From: Persicaria tinctoria
Taxonomy: Eukaryota > Streptophyta > Magnoliopsida > Caryophyllales > Polygonaceae
Length of the DNA: 64,000 nt
Direction: 5' to 3'
Assembly (NCBI GenBank): GCA_037127255.1
Contig: JBANSL010000003.1
Coordinates: 42,151,314-42,215,313 of the forward strand
This document shows positions 1-10,194 of this stretch, piece after piece (the stretch's first letter is position 1; the number at the start of each line of letters is the position of its first letter). The notes beneath the pieces were generated by a model. That model ran no database searches. It was not told the origin of the DNA and was given only the letters and a program-made list of their open reading frames with translations. Made by a program: the position numbers and the translations under genes.

Positions 1-752
1 AAACGAAAGCAATCAACTCGAGGCAGACAAATCAACTCGATCTCGACCACACCTACTCGAGATCGACAAGGAACAGCAAAGACAGAAATTGAAAATCGAC
101 GACAACAGAAGAAAACTCAACTCGACCTAGACCAGTTCCTACTCGAGATCGACAAGGCTGTACTCGATCTCGACAAAGCTCTCCTCTGTGTCGACTAGAA
201 TGCAGAAATTTAAATTGCAAATTCTCGAACCCTAAACTCAGATTTCCGACGAAAATAAATCAATATAATAAAAGACTCCCAAGACCAGGGTATCAACACC
301 ACAACGATAACCATGCAAAGTAACACGTAAAGGCATAAAAGATCCTGCTTTCCATCAAATAACTTTCGTTATTAACAAATAGGCATATAGAGGCTTTCAC
401 ATAAACCCTAATTGTTACTAACCCTTTTTCACATAATTAATCCAAGTTGCATTAAGATCACTTTCGCTTCAATAATACAAACAAGGATCACCTTCAACTC
501 TCGTAAAAGAATCGTGCTCATAGGGATAGAAGATGAATTGCACAAAAAGATCTGACCTTTACCGCATCGCCTCACATGGCCACCGTCGGGCTCACCCCAG
601 CCCCAGAAGTGGGTGGACTACTCACGCCTCATCGCAATCGCAGACATTGATGTATAAAAATAACTAAATTGCATAAAAATAACTCAAATTGTATCTGTGG
701 AACTACTTGTTTCTCTCTGAAATTGAATTAATAAAACTGAGCCCCTAGGGGT

Positions 753-761
753 TTATTTATA
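753..761 (-). promoter_or_regulatory. TATA box of copy A LTR
   Basis: The minus strand reads TATAAATAA just before the conserved CCCCTAGGGGC block. The same box sits at the matching point in the right LTR of B, in both LTRs of C and in E, which places the U3/R boundary in mid-LTR. Confidence 0.6.
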
Positions 762-1035
762 GTGATCAAACCTTGCTAATCAAGGATATAATCATCTATC
801 TATATCTAAATCTATATCTACTTTGCTAAAAGATAAATAAAATGCCTTAAGGAAATAAATCTAAAAGGGAAAGATAAATCTAATTAGGTAAGTCATCATG
901 TCTTGATAGATCTCCCTTCCATGATGATAGATCTTGATCAACTTTGGATAGAATTCGGCCATTCTCGGATTCCTTCATGCCCAAGAATTCCAAGTCAACT
1001 CGGACTCCTCAAGTCGACTCGTCTGCGGAAACTGG

Positions 1036-1475
1036 TCTACTCGACATCGACAAAGGTCTAGTCGACCTCGAGTAGGATTCGTCGTCTCAGCTAACTGGTG
1101 CTCGATGTGGCTCGGACTCTGCTCCTGGCGCTCGTCGACCTCGAGTAGCCCCAGTCGACCTCGAGTAGGATTGATCCGTCGACTAGGTCCTCTCGGGTAG
1201 GTGTGCTCGACAAGCCTGGGTCTGGACTCTGGCTCGTCGATCTCGACAAGGGTTTGTCGAGATCGAGTAGGATTGTGCTCGGCTTCTCGATCAGCTCTTC
1301 TCCTCGTCGACTCCGGGTGTGGCACTGGGCTTCGTCGATCTCGACCAGGTCTTGTCGAGATCGAGTAGACTTCCGGAGCTGGGTTGGTCTGGCTCTCGAC
1401 ACTGCTCTTGGTCGACAAGGCAGTGCTCGGACATGCTCGTCGAGATCGAGTAAGGTCTACTCGAGATCGAGTAGC
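1036..1475. repeat. U3-side array of paired TCGATCTCGAC / GTCGAGATCGA motifs (copy A)
   Basis: About a dozen variants of TCGANNTCGA occur here in both orientations. Two adjacent sense/antisense pairs form perfect stem-loops. The first is 1237-1249 with 1254-1266 (13-bp stem, loop GGGT). The second is 1335-1345 with 1354-1364 (11-bp stem, 8-nt loop). Both span exactly 30 nt. Confidence 0.85.
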
Positions 1476-1742
1476 ATGGGTTCTCGGCTCGATTCGACTG
1501 GTTACGCTGCTTCTTTGACCTTGGACTTCTGTAGCGGATTTCTGAGCTTTTCCAACCTTCCTTAGAATTGTTGTAAAATGCCTCGAATTCTGCGAATTAA
1601 ACAGAAACTGGTGTAGATTCTATAATTTGGCAAATAAACATAAACTACATAGATTTTGTACTATCTTAGCCCAAATGAATGAAATGTATGCAGAAATCGA
1701 TATAAACTTAAGTGTAAAACATGGCAGATTCAGCTCACAACA

Positions 1743-3229
1743 AACACCCCATACTTAAGCTTGCTTGTCCTCAAGCAATCCTTTTATTTTTCATTCAGGG
1801 GAAGAAATCAAAACTCTCAACATCTTAGATTCATTCTTATATGTCCCTGCAATCAATTACCATCCTCGAAAAGGTACTAGTGCCACAAATTCATGCATGT
1901 GCAAATAAAAGCAACATCTACTCACAAAAGGAGGGTTATGCAAAACATTCATTCGTGACAAAGCATTGATAATCAAGAAGACTTTAATTTAAGCTCAATA
2001 AGGAGTAGATTGGTAAAAGGCTAAAGGTGAGCAAATTTTGGCAATGTGGTGCTAATGATCCGGGGAAATGGAGTATTTCCAAACTTGAATTTCCACATTC
2101 CTTCTCCATATGATTCATCACCTTTCATAATGTTTTTATCAATAATAATGCTTTTACCTCTCTAACCTCAGCACTGCCTTCTCGCGAGTCAATCTACCTT
2201 TATCTCCTGAGGTGTTTGGATTTTTATCAATAATAGTGCTTTGGACTCCTCACAATGTGTCCCATCTCTCCAAACTATTATCTCATAGAGCAGGGTCAAT
2301 CTACCTTTATCTCCTGAGGTGATTGGATTTTTTCTCACTCATTAAATTTTCCATATATTTCAAATAATTTCCCTCCAAACTCCAATAATGATAATAATCA
2401 CAACACAAACACCATATAATAATCTCCATAATATAACATCAGTCTCAACATAATCCCCGGATAGGGTAAAGAACGGCAATATTTTAGAACATGTGGAGCA
2501 ATATATGAAATAAGGCATAATATGGCTTTTGTGATGCATAAGCATAGGTAAGGCTAGGATTACAACAATATGAGCATTATATGGAAATATAAAGTCCTCC
2601 ATCATCTTATCATGCAACATGTCAAAAGCAATATCAAATTTACCTCCTTTTATGGTTTTCAATAAAATATGCACTTCATTGTGACTTCCCTTTACTAGGC
2701 AATTTCATGCTATATCTCTAATGAATCTAATTGTGCATCGTCGAGTTCAATAAAGCTTCCATGACATTATTCAAAATTTTCAATGGGGGTCATTTTTATA
2801 AACTTTGGAAAACATGCATATAAGCACATAAATCAATTATGAATTCCAAAATAGCCATGTAGCAATTCAAAGAAATAATGCACAAGTGATGTCAAATATG
2901 GAAAATAATGCTGCATAAAGTAAGCCCTTCCCCCACCTCATACTTAAACATTACAGTGTCCTCACTGTATAAAAACAAGGGTAAAGAAAGAAACTCACAA
3001 GACAGGTGTGCAGGGCCTCTTAATATCAAATGGAAGCACCTCCTGGGCCGAGTATGAATATAGCTTGATTCTATCCATGGACCTGAAAAGTGTAGAAGAC
3101 ATATACCCACAATAGAAAAAATAAAAGTTCAAAACAAAAAAACAAAAAGCAACAAAGTCTCAAAAGTCCTAAAATGTCTATGTACATGCTCTAGATTTTA
3201 TAGTCGCTAGGCCGACTTTTCCATTTAGC
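1743..3229 (-). other. 3' untranslated internal region of copy A
   Basis: This non-coding sequence lies between the integrase remnant and the 3' LTR. It begins on the LTR side with the polypurine tract (minus strand AAGTATGGGGTGTT at 1743-1756) and the conserved minus-strand phrase GAGGACAAGCAAGC, common near the 3' end of Athila/Tat elements. The same sequence recurs in B, C and E. No gene is seen. Confidence 0.7.
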
Positions 3230-3559
3230 TCAAGGTGGCATTTGTAGGGCCCATGTAGCTTGGGCCTCAAATAAGACTCCATTCTTGTCCCTTAGCTGTA
3301 ATCCTCCATAATGGATCTTGTTCACCACGAAAGGCCCGATCCGCTTCTTGTTAAATTTGTTGGGGAACCAATGATCCTTTGATTTAGAGACATAAAGCTT
3401 GTCTCCAACTTCATACTCCTTGGGCTCATTATTGGATATCCTGCACAATCGCACATACCAAGGCAAACCTCTCCCATGTATAGATAAATCTTTAATGGAA
3501 ATAGAAGAAGAAAGATCCATACCTTGCCTTACCTTCGCAGAGACGGAATCAGGGACCAC
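3230..3559 (-). pseudogene. Integrase C-terminal remnant, copy A
   Basis: The readable part encodes a segment with KEYEVGDKLYVSKSKDHWFP, NKFNKKR-GPFVVNKIH and a closing ALQMPP followed by a stop. It matches the tail of Athila-clade integrases, where a GDKVLLY...FPGKL...GPF pattern follows the catalytic core. No HHCC zinc finger or DD35E core precedes it. The frame runs instead into a Ser/Pro-rich linker and then protease, so the enzyme core has been lost. B and C have the same architecture, so the loss predates their spread. Confidence 0.7.
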
Positions 3560-3884
3560 AGTGTTTGGTCGATCTCGACTAGGGCTGGTCTATCTCGACA
3601 AGGCTGTAGGTCCTGGTGGTGGTCTGCTCGAGGATGCGGAAGTCGACGAAGGACAGGGCTTGTCGATCTCGACAAGGCTGGTCGACCTCGAGTAGGATTC
3701 TGCTCCTGGTGGTTGCAGCATCGAGGAGGAAGGATCTGGTGGAGTCGAGTAGTGGTCGATCTCGACAAGGCTGGTCGAGATCGAGGAGCTTGGTCCGTCT
3801 GGTGGAGTCTGTGTCGAGGAAGACGGTGATACATTTGGGATACCCGATCCTTCGCCTGTGGGCTCAAGATCAAGAACCACGCTG
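3560..3884 (-). repeat. Coding linker made of the LTR motif (copy A, distal part)
   Basis: On the minus strand this reads as Ser/Thr/Pro-rich units containing SLVEIDH or SLVEIDK. The DNA is the same TCGATCTCGACAAGG / TCGAGATCGA oligonucleotide that fills the LTRs. At least five motif copies are visible between 3568 and 3785. Confidence 0.7.
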
Positions 3885-4673
3885 TATATTTGCTCCGATC
3901 TTGCAATGCTCTTTGATATCTCCTGATTTGGAACAATTCAAACAAGTGATTAAAATTCTGATTTAGCGACAGAATTATATTTAGCAAAATTCAGCCACTT
4001 TTAAACAGGGAAATAGCGACAGGAAGAAGGAACGAAGAACAGTGAGGGAGAAGCGGATGGATGCGCGGACGCTGGCGTCCCAGGAGCCTCACTCGCTGGG
4101 AGCAAAGGCCATACGCGGACGGGGATGCACTTCGCTGGGCGCGCGAGAGCGGGCCGAGGTGTGCGGGAGCGAGTGCTGGGACGATGCGGGAGCGAGAGCG
4201 CCTGGAGGCGTCCGCGCTCGCTGGAGCGGATCTGCTCGCGTGTAGCGCCAGGGGCTGAAGCTTCTCGGATGCGCTGCGCCTATGTCGAGTCGGATGGTGT
4301 GCTCGGTCTCGATGAGCCGAGGGTAGGATTTGGTGTGTTGGTGTGATTGCCGAAAAGATCTCAAGAACACAAGAGCGTTTTGGGATTGATAATCGAAGAA
4401 CCCTTGATACGTTAAGGGTTTCTTCAATTCTATATTCAATCTGATTAATTCAAAGTGCGGAACATAAATTTATAGTAAAACTATGATCTATCTAACCAAT
4501 CCTTCCTTGCAAAGGAAAGGGGTTTGGATAGATTAATTCTATCTAATGATAAGTGAAATAACTTTAAGATAAGTAAAACCTAAGAAGATAGATATTTAAT
4601 AACTTGGTGGGTAAGTAATATATCTAGAAGAGATATAATTAAATTTCACCTTTATTTATCTAATTGCATAAAA
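3885..4673. other. Unclassified insertion inside copy A
   Basis: B has no counterpart here; its linker runs continuously into protease. The left part (about 4040-4330) is GC-rich with many CGCGAG/GGGAGCGAG runs. The right part (about 4390-4670) is AT-rich and resembles a transposon leader. The short frames in it overlap on both strands and look fortuitous. I could not identify terminal repeats or a target-site duplication. Confidence 0.4.
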
Positions 4674-5609
4674 TTAACGTCGTTTCTTGAACGACTCCCA
4701 AGGAGAAGCCTTCTTCTTCCACTTGAGGATGACATCAGACGGTGCCCGAGGATGCTGAAGTTGGTCGACATCGAGTAGCGTACTCGAGATCGACAAGGGC
4801 TCTGGTTCTGGAGTCATCTTCGTCGAGGAAGGCGAAGTCGAGGTGGCCGAGTGGTGGTCGATCTCGATGAGTCTACTCGAGGTCGAGTAGGGTTCTGCTT
4901 CCGTCTGGCTGCTTGACGAGGCAGGTGCTGGTGGAGGCTCCTTGGTCTGGTCGAGATCGACTAGGGTCCTCGATGTCGAGGAGTCTTGGTCGATCTTGAC
5001 CCCATACTTAGTTCCTGTCAAGGCATCCAAAAAATAATTAATCCATAACGACTTACCTTGGTCCGTGTCGATTGGATTCTCTGTGTTCTCCTTGAGGATT
5101 GCCATGATCTCCTCCACCTGGGCCTCCATGTCCCTCTTTTCCAGCTCCTCAGGGGTCATATTTCCGACCTTGGGTTCCCCGCGGGTGATGTAGTCAGCTG
5201 AGATAGATTTGACTTCTTCCATTGGACCTGTATGCCTTTCAGTTTTATTAAAGGAATACTCAATTACCTCATCGCTGATGTTGAAGGTGAGCACTCCTTT
5301 CCTTACGCTTATGTTGGCATCCATCGTCGCCAAGAAGGGTCTTCCTAGAATAATTGGACAAGCAGGATCCTCTTGCATATCAACAACTAGGAAATCAGCA
5401 GGGACAAAGAATTTACCTACTTGTACTGGCACATTGTCCACCATGCCTGTTGGGATGACCACCGTGTTGTTGGCCATGTAAAGTCTAGCATCCACAGGCT
5501 CTAGGGCACCTATCTTAATCTTGGACCAAATCGTTAAAGGCATTATACTCACACTGGCTCCAAGATCACATAAGGCATTAATTTTTTATGGACCAAATCC
5601 AATAGTTAT
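4674..5609 (-). pseudogene. Retroviral-type aspartic protease fragment, copy A
   Basis: The frame reads ALCDLGASVSIMPLTIW at its start, where DLGAS is the plant-gypsy form of the catalytic D-T/S-G triad. A flap-like stretch and CPIILGRPFLATMDANI follow, the typical ILGRPFL motif of retropepsin-like plant proteases. Downstream are an acidic helix (EELEKRDMEAQVEEIMAIL) and the repeat linker with TLVDLDQ, RLIEIDH and TLLDVDQ. The N-terminal half of the protease domain is missing, because the element breaks off at about 5609. The protein ends at a stop next to the inserted block, so it could not be functional. Confidence 0.75.
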
Positions 5610-5624
5610 CTCAAAATCCAATTT

Positions 5625-5718
5625 CTCTCTTTCTCTCCAAATCCAATTAAGTTGTGGAGGATTGCCGGCGGCTCTCTTTCTCTCCAAATCCAATGAAGTT
5701 GTGGAGGATTGTCGGCGA
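5625..5718. repeat. 47-bp tandem duplication
   Basis: Two adjacent copies start with CTCTCTTTCTCTCCAAATCC (5625 and 5672) and run through GTTGTGGAGGATTG. They differ at a few bases. They sit immediately at the break point of copy A. Confidence 0.8.
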
Positions 5719-6484
5719 CAAGCGACAGGGCACTGCTCGGCCCCGGATCGACTCGCCCTGGCGGCGACAAGGCACTGCTCCGGCTTCGAGGATGCCGCCG
5801 CCTAGTGAGTTGAAGACTCTCTCAAGGGGAGTGAAGAGCGATTGAAGGCTCTCTCCTTCAACCCTCTCCAAGTCTCCGGATGCGGCTTCTCCCAACTATT
5901 TGCAGCGACGTTGACGACAACCTAATTGACGGCGATAAGGGCTACTGCGATTGGTGACTCTCTCTCTCAATCCTCTTCAAGTATCCAAATCTGGCTTCTC
6001 CCAGTCATCTCCGGTAGCCTGTGAGTCGGTGACGACCCAATACCAACCGGTGTTAAACTATCTCCTCTCTCAACCCTCTCTAAATCTCCAAATTTGGTCA
6101 ATAGTCATCTAGATCTGGATTCTTCCAACCATCTCCGACGCCCTGGTGAATCGGTGACGACCCAATATTCCTGAACATGATTGTTTTTTTTTGGATCATT
6201 TTGATTTGCGATATCCATATTTATTTTTCTCTTGTTCTTCGATTGATTCATGTAAGTGAATGGTTTTGAGCGGTTTGACAGTGTGCTTTTCGTTCTCTCC
6301 TTCTCACTGTAAACGGTTCATGTCGGGTTACACGGATATCCAACACGAAACCGCTTACGTTTTCGTGTCGGGTATCCGGTACTAATCGGATCGTGTTCGG
6401 ATCGTCCATTTTCACCTTAACGGTTCCGGGTACCCGACACGATTAACCGGTTCGTATCGGATACCCGGTTATGCACACCCCTAA
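5719..6484. other. Non-coding block with degenerate repeats and a hAT-like end
   Basis: About three degenerate units of roughly 100-120 bp lie between 5868 and 6175. Each has CTCCAAATCTGG-like, CTTCTCCCA-like and CGGTGACGACCCAATA-like sequence. From about 6300 to 6484 comes a block of CGGGTACCCGACACG-type inverted repeats that ends GCACACCCCTA, the complement of a hAT-type terminus TAGGGGTGTGC. No matching left end or 8-bp duplication was found. No gene is recognised. Confidence 0.45.
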
Positions 6485-6990
6485 TGAATTTAACTCAATA
6501 AACTAAAGACTTTCAAGATCAGGGTTTCAACACCACAATGATAACCATGCAAAATAACACATAAAGGCATAAAAAATCATGCTTTTCATCAAATAACTTT
6601 CGTTATTAACAAATATGAAGATAGAGGCTTTCGCATAAACCCTAATTGTTACTAACCCTTTTCACATAGTTAATCCATGTTGTATTAAGATCACTTTCGT
6701 TTCAATAACACAAACAAGGATCCCCTTCAACTTTCGCAAAAGAATCATGTTCATAGGGATAGAAGACGAATTGCATAAAAAGATCGTACCTATACCGCAT
6801 CACCTCACATGGCTACCGTCGGTCTCACCCCGACCCTAGAAGTGGGTGGACTAATCGCTCTTCATCGCAATCGCAGACATCTTTGATGAAAAAGAATTAA
6901 CTTGCATTAATAAACTCAACCAAACTTACAATCTCTTCTCATTCTCTCTCTACTTGTGTTCTCTCTGAAATTGAATGCTTAGAAATCAGC
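6485..6990 (-). repeat. LTR fragment of the Athila-like family (solo-LTR subfamily)
   Basis: It matches the middle of the family LTR: CAGGGTTTCAACACCACAA, CATAAACCCTAATTGTTAC, and CACATGGCTACCGTCGG followed by GTGGGTGGACTA. Diagnostic bases (GAAGATAGAGG, GAAGACGAAT, CCGACCCTAGAAG) agree with the solo LTR at 13089-14680 rather than with A, B, C or E. Both LTR ends are missing. Confidence 0.75.
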
Positions 6991-7929
6991 CCCTAAAAAC
7001 ATGCATGCAATCACTAAACACAATGATAGAAACTAACATGCATACAACCACTAAAAACAACCATGCAAATTAATAGTCATAATGCAGTGCAAACTTAAAA
7101 CCAAAATACAAACGTGACATGCAAGTCTTCTCCCCCACACATAATTCTGACATTGTTCTCAATGTCGAAATGAGAACAAAAACATCAAAATAAAAAGAAA
7201 AGGGAAAAGAAAAGAAACAACTAACATGCCCACTGATGAGGTGGTGGCGGCGGCGGGTAAGGTTGAAAGTAGGGATAAGCAAATCGATAGAAGTCCTCCT
7301 GCCTCTAGGAAAGATGCTCCTACATCCGTCGGATCGCTGCCTGGCTCTTAGAAACATCCTCCAAGTGAGAAGTCAAGCCACAGACATCTCGACGAATGTC
7401 GCCAACATCCACATACAGCTGCTGCTGTTGATCCCACATCACATATTGGCGCTGGGACATTTGCTGCAAGTGCTCCCACATGGTGTCCTAACGATAAGAC
7501 ATCATCTGCTGATGCTCCCACATGGTATCCTAACGAATATACATCTCTGATATCTTTTACTCTAGCGCGTAGTAGTTCGGACCAGCACTACCAGCTGTGT
7601 CAGAAGGTCCAGCACCACTACCTCCTATATCCGTCTGAACTCCATGAGCATCACCATCTTCATCCTGCTCAGCATCAGGAGCACCCTCATCATCATCATC
7701 CTCGTCATCCTCCTACATCTCATTGCTCATGTAGAAATCAGTTGCAATGGGGCCAAAAGGGAGATGTCGGGGCAATCTTAAATTAATCTTCCTAGATGGC
7801 CTGTCCTCCAGACCCACATCGGCGACTTTCCCTCCAAGTGGCCAGCTTTCCTCAGCTGGGCTTCATCATATAGAAATGAGCCATGCAGAACATCGGAGAC
7901 AGTGCTCAGATCGATGCACTCTCGAGCTA

Positions 7930-8811
7930 TGAGGGTGATAAGACTTAAAACGATAAATATATAGCTGTGGTGGTGAAACCAAAATGGAATACAAAAGACC
8001 AAGACCATACAAAGGGTCTTGTGTAAGAGGGGATATAATCTATACCCAAAAGTCCCTTCTATGCCCACCAAACTAACAACAAAAGTCCTACTAAAACCCA
8101 CCAGAATCCGGCAAAAACTCTCACCTACGCAATTTTTACTAACAACACTAGTTTAATCACCATCATCTACCCCTTCGATCCAGCCGATCCACAAGATCTT
8201 TGCCTTTGCTTCTTGTGGACAACATGGATTGACAACAAGCTATAATACGGGAGGCACATTTGTCAACCTCAAAAGGTTCATGATTAAAAATATGATTGTT
8301 TCTTCCATCCCATGTATAATAAATAAGGCATTGAAATGTGAGAAGTTTAGCTTGAAAGAAATGGGACTTCCTGATTTTTGGAGACTCCTGTGCGAACCAA
8401 TTAAGCAAATCAACAATAGTGAGGAAGCGACAAAAAATGCCAATCCATTCGAACACAAGCTGCTGACTAGCTTTGATCGTCGGACATTCGAATCAAAGGT
8501 GCTCCTCACATTCCACTGCCCCTAAGCATAGCACACACACAGTTCCACTGTCTTCCATCCAGTGTATGATGATGTTGCATGTTTGGAGTCTTTTCTTCAC
8601 TGCTAACCACGTTATGAAAGCCCATTTCCTATTTTGCAGCCCTTTCCAGAGTATTCCACCCCAGCCCACTTCATGTCCTCTTGGCAGAAGAGTATGATAA
8701 ATCTTATCACACGATAATCTCCCCTTGCTATTTAGAAAATCATTCAGATCATCCGCAGTAGGGCATGCAGCCCCAATAACAGCGCTTAGCTCATTCTTGA
8801 GGGTGATAAGA
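7930..8811 (-). mobile_element. 5'-truncated LINE with 14-bp target-site duplication
   Basis: The direct repeat TGAGGGTGATAAGA occurs at 7930-7943 and 8798-8811 and brackets an 854-bp insert (7944-8797). The insert lies on the minus strand and contains the end of a non-LTR retrotransposon ORF2. There is no clear poly(A); the 3' end reads TATTTATCGTTTTAAG. Removing the insert and one repeat joins the flanking Athila ORF1 frame. Confidence 0.85.
8163..8790 (-). pseudogene. LINE ORF2 C-terminus: zinc-binding reverse-transcriptase domain (zf-RVT-like)
   Basis: The frame has a GRLSCDKIYHTLLPRG lead-in, then LWKGLQNRKWAFITWLAVKKR and a CVLCLGAVECEEHL cysteine/histidine cluster. This is the standard layout of the zf-RVT domain (PF13966) at the end of plant L1 ORF2 proteins. 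A frameshift near 8490 moves the tail into another frame, where YYTWDGRNNHIFN matches the usual RNNRIF signature. The polymerase and endonuclease parts were never copied (5' truncation). Upstream it fuses in frame with Athila ORF1, giving a chance chimeric frame at 8493-8933. Confidence 0.8.
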
Positions 8812-9135
8812 ACCCCAAAGCTAATCGTCGCCTTGTTGCACTTGTCAAGGATGTCCTTGCAGTTAATTAAAAACATATCCACCCAACCTGGAATCATTGG
8901 GCTCTCTGGCTTCAGACACCACAAAAATGACATGTCCCTAAGTGAAATCTTGTTGACTTCAGCCTATGCAAAAAATGTGTTCGCCAGAACCTTGTGAATC
9001 AGCCGTAATGCAGGATGATGAATACTCGAGTTGTATTGGCCCTTATTGGCCTCAAAAGGCACCCTAGTAAATGCTTTTGATGTAATTTTGTCATTTCCGG
9101 AGAAACTATAAAAGCTCCCAGTCATAAAATGGACC

Positions 9136-10194
9136 GAACGGGGATTCCTTTTTCAGATGTCCTCCTTCCCAATGTATTTTTCTCAAAAGAAAAAAGGTAA
9201 AATCTAATAATAATAAAATAAAATATATCTAAAGACAAAAGAAGAGGAGAATCTTCGAGAAATGGGAAGAAAATCTCCACCTAAGGAAGGCGGGAACTTC
9301 TTCTATAAATCAGGCCTCAGAAGAGCCTTCACCAAACACCTCTTACCTAAAGAAAACGAAATCTTCTCGCCTGAAGAAAACGGAATGGCTGCCGGCAACA
9401 CGCCCGAGCCCCTTTTCTCAGTTACGGGTAGTGGCCCAAGAGATTTACTCCGATGGGTGCAGAATGCTACGTTCACGCTAAGGATGATGTACTTTCTTTC
9501 CAAAACTCACCATTGGCCCTTGATATTCCTTAACCTATATTAAAGCGCGAGGAGATTTTCGCGGATGCAGCCGCTACCGGCCTGCTTCGAGGCGGAATTT
9601 GGGCTGATAGGCGTCGAAAGGATCTCGCTGACCAATGGGCGAGGAATAAGGGGAACGAGCGTTCGACTAGAACGGGACGATGTCAGGGTGCTCTGGCTCA
9701 CACAAGGATGGAGTACTTTCGCAAGATCCAAGATATCCAAATAAAAGGGGTCGTAACCTTCCACTAACTCAGCAACTCCCGCTTTGAAGTTCGCGTACTA
9801 CCACCTGAAGACGTCGGAACCTCCGAGGACGAAGACAACGAGAGCACCCGCTTCCGGGGAAACCAGTCACCATAACGCGAAGTATCTTTGTTTACAACCG
9901 TTCCTCAAATAAGTAAGCACTTATGAAAGCTAAAGATGTCATCCCTAAGCGGAAAGTTTGCAATCTATTTTCCTGGAGCAAAATAAAGTACATGTTCAGA
10001 AAAGCCACCGCGAGCGAGTTTCCAACGACTCCACGCAGGGGCCGCTACCTTTAAAAACCCCAAAAATAAGGCACAAAACATAATGCCGCGGTTCTTTCAC
10101 CTAGAGGGACGATAATGAAAATGAAGCAAGTGTTTAAAAAGAAAGTTCACAAACCATCACCGCTAATATCCGCACCCTCCTCATCTTCCAAGTT
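9136..10194. other. Relic DNA between two decayed elements; one unrecognised plus-strand frame
   Basis: A TATA-like TATAAAT lies at 9304-9310 on the plus strand, after GGCGGGAAC. From about 9535 the plus strand stays open for some 70 codons (GGIWADRRRKDLADQWARNK). After one stop at about 9748 it continues with an acidic tail (EDVGTSEDEDNESTRFRG) to a stop at about 9876. I do not recognise the protein. It may be the tail of another retroelement. The rest shows nothing I can identify. Confidence 0.3.

Larger units (their letters stand above)
1..1742 (-). repeat. 3' LTR of copy A (outer end outside window)
   Basis: It aligns along its length with the LTRs of B, C and E. It ends in CTCACAACA and is followed by AACACCCCATACTT, the complement of the polypurine tract. 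The U5-side array of TCGA motifs lies at about 30-195, the promoter near 753 and the U3-side array at about 1036-1475. Open frames inside it (Ser/Arg/Thr-rich) are translations of these repeats, not genes. Confidence 0.85.
1..5609 (-). mobile_element. Athila-like non-autonomous LTR element, copy A (partial)
   Basis: The element reads right to left. The window opens inside its 3' LTR (to 1742). A 3' untranslated stretch, an integrase C-terminal remnant (3230-3559), a Ser/Pro-rich linker and a protease fragment (up to about 5609) follow. The sequence then departs from copies B and C in mid-protease, just after CCAATAGTTAT, so gag, the PBS and the 5' LTR are missing. An unrelated block near 3885-4673 splits the linker from the protease. 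The Athila assignment rests on the protease motif DLGAS, the integrase-end motif GDKLYVSKSKDHWFP and homology to B and C, which have a tRNA-Asp PBS. Confidence 0.8.
7000..9135 (-). pseudogene. Athila ORF1-like relic split by a LINE
   Basis: Minus-strand translation upstream of the LINE reads HPALRLIHKVLANTFFA, stop, AEVNKISLRDMSFLWCL and PGWVDMFLINC. This resembles the ATHILA ORF1 family (PF03078-like). After the LINE it resumes with RECIDLSTVSDVLHGSFLYD, then an acidic stretch (EDDEDDDDEGAPDAEQDEDGD) and a Gln/Met-rich tail ending in a Pro run at about 7230-7250. If the LINE and one copy of its target duplication are ignored, the frame GVLIT-LIARE is continuous. Several stops and frameshifts (for example TAG near 8966) make it a pseudogene. 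It sits beside, but is not obviously part of, the LTR fragment at 6485-6990. Confidence 0.65.

Noticed and set aside
415..435. Telomere-type AAACCCTAA words
   Set aside because: They occur singly at a fixed LTR position (ATAAACCCTAATTGTTAC) in every copy and are not tandem.
6300..6484. Complete hAT element ending GCACACCCCTA
   Set aside because: Only the right end is recognisable; no left terminus or 8-bp duplication could be found.
7236..7550. Plus-strand 104-codon frame
   Set aside because: It is the shadow of the minus-strand Gln/Met-rich tail of the Athila ORF1 relic.
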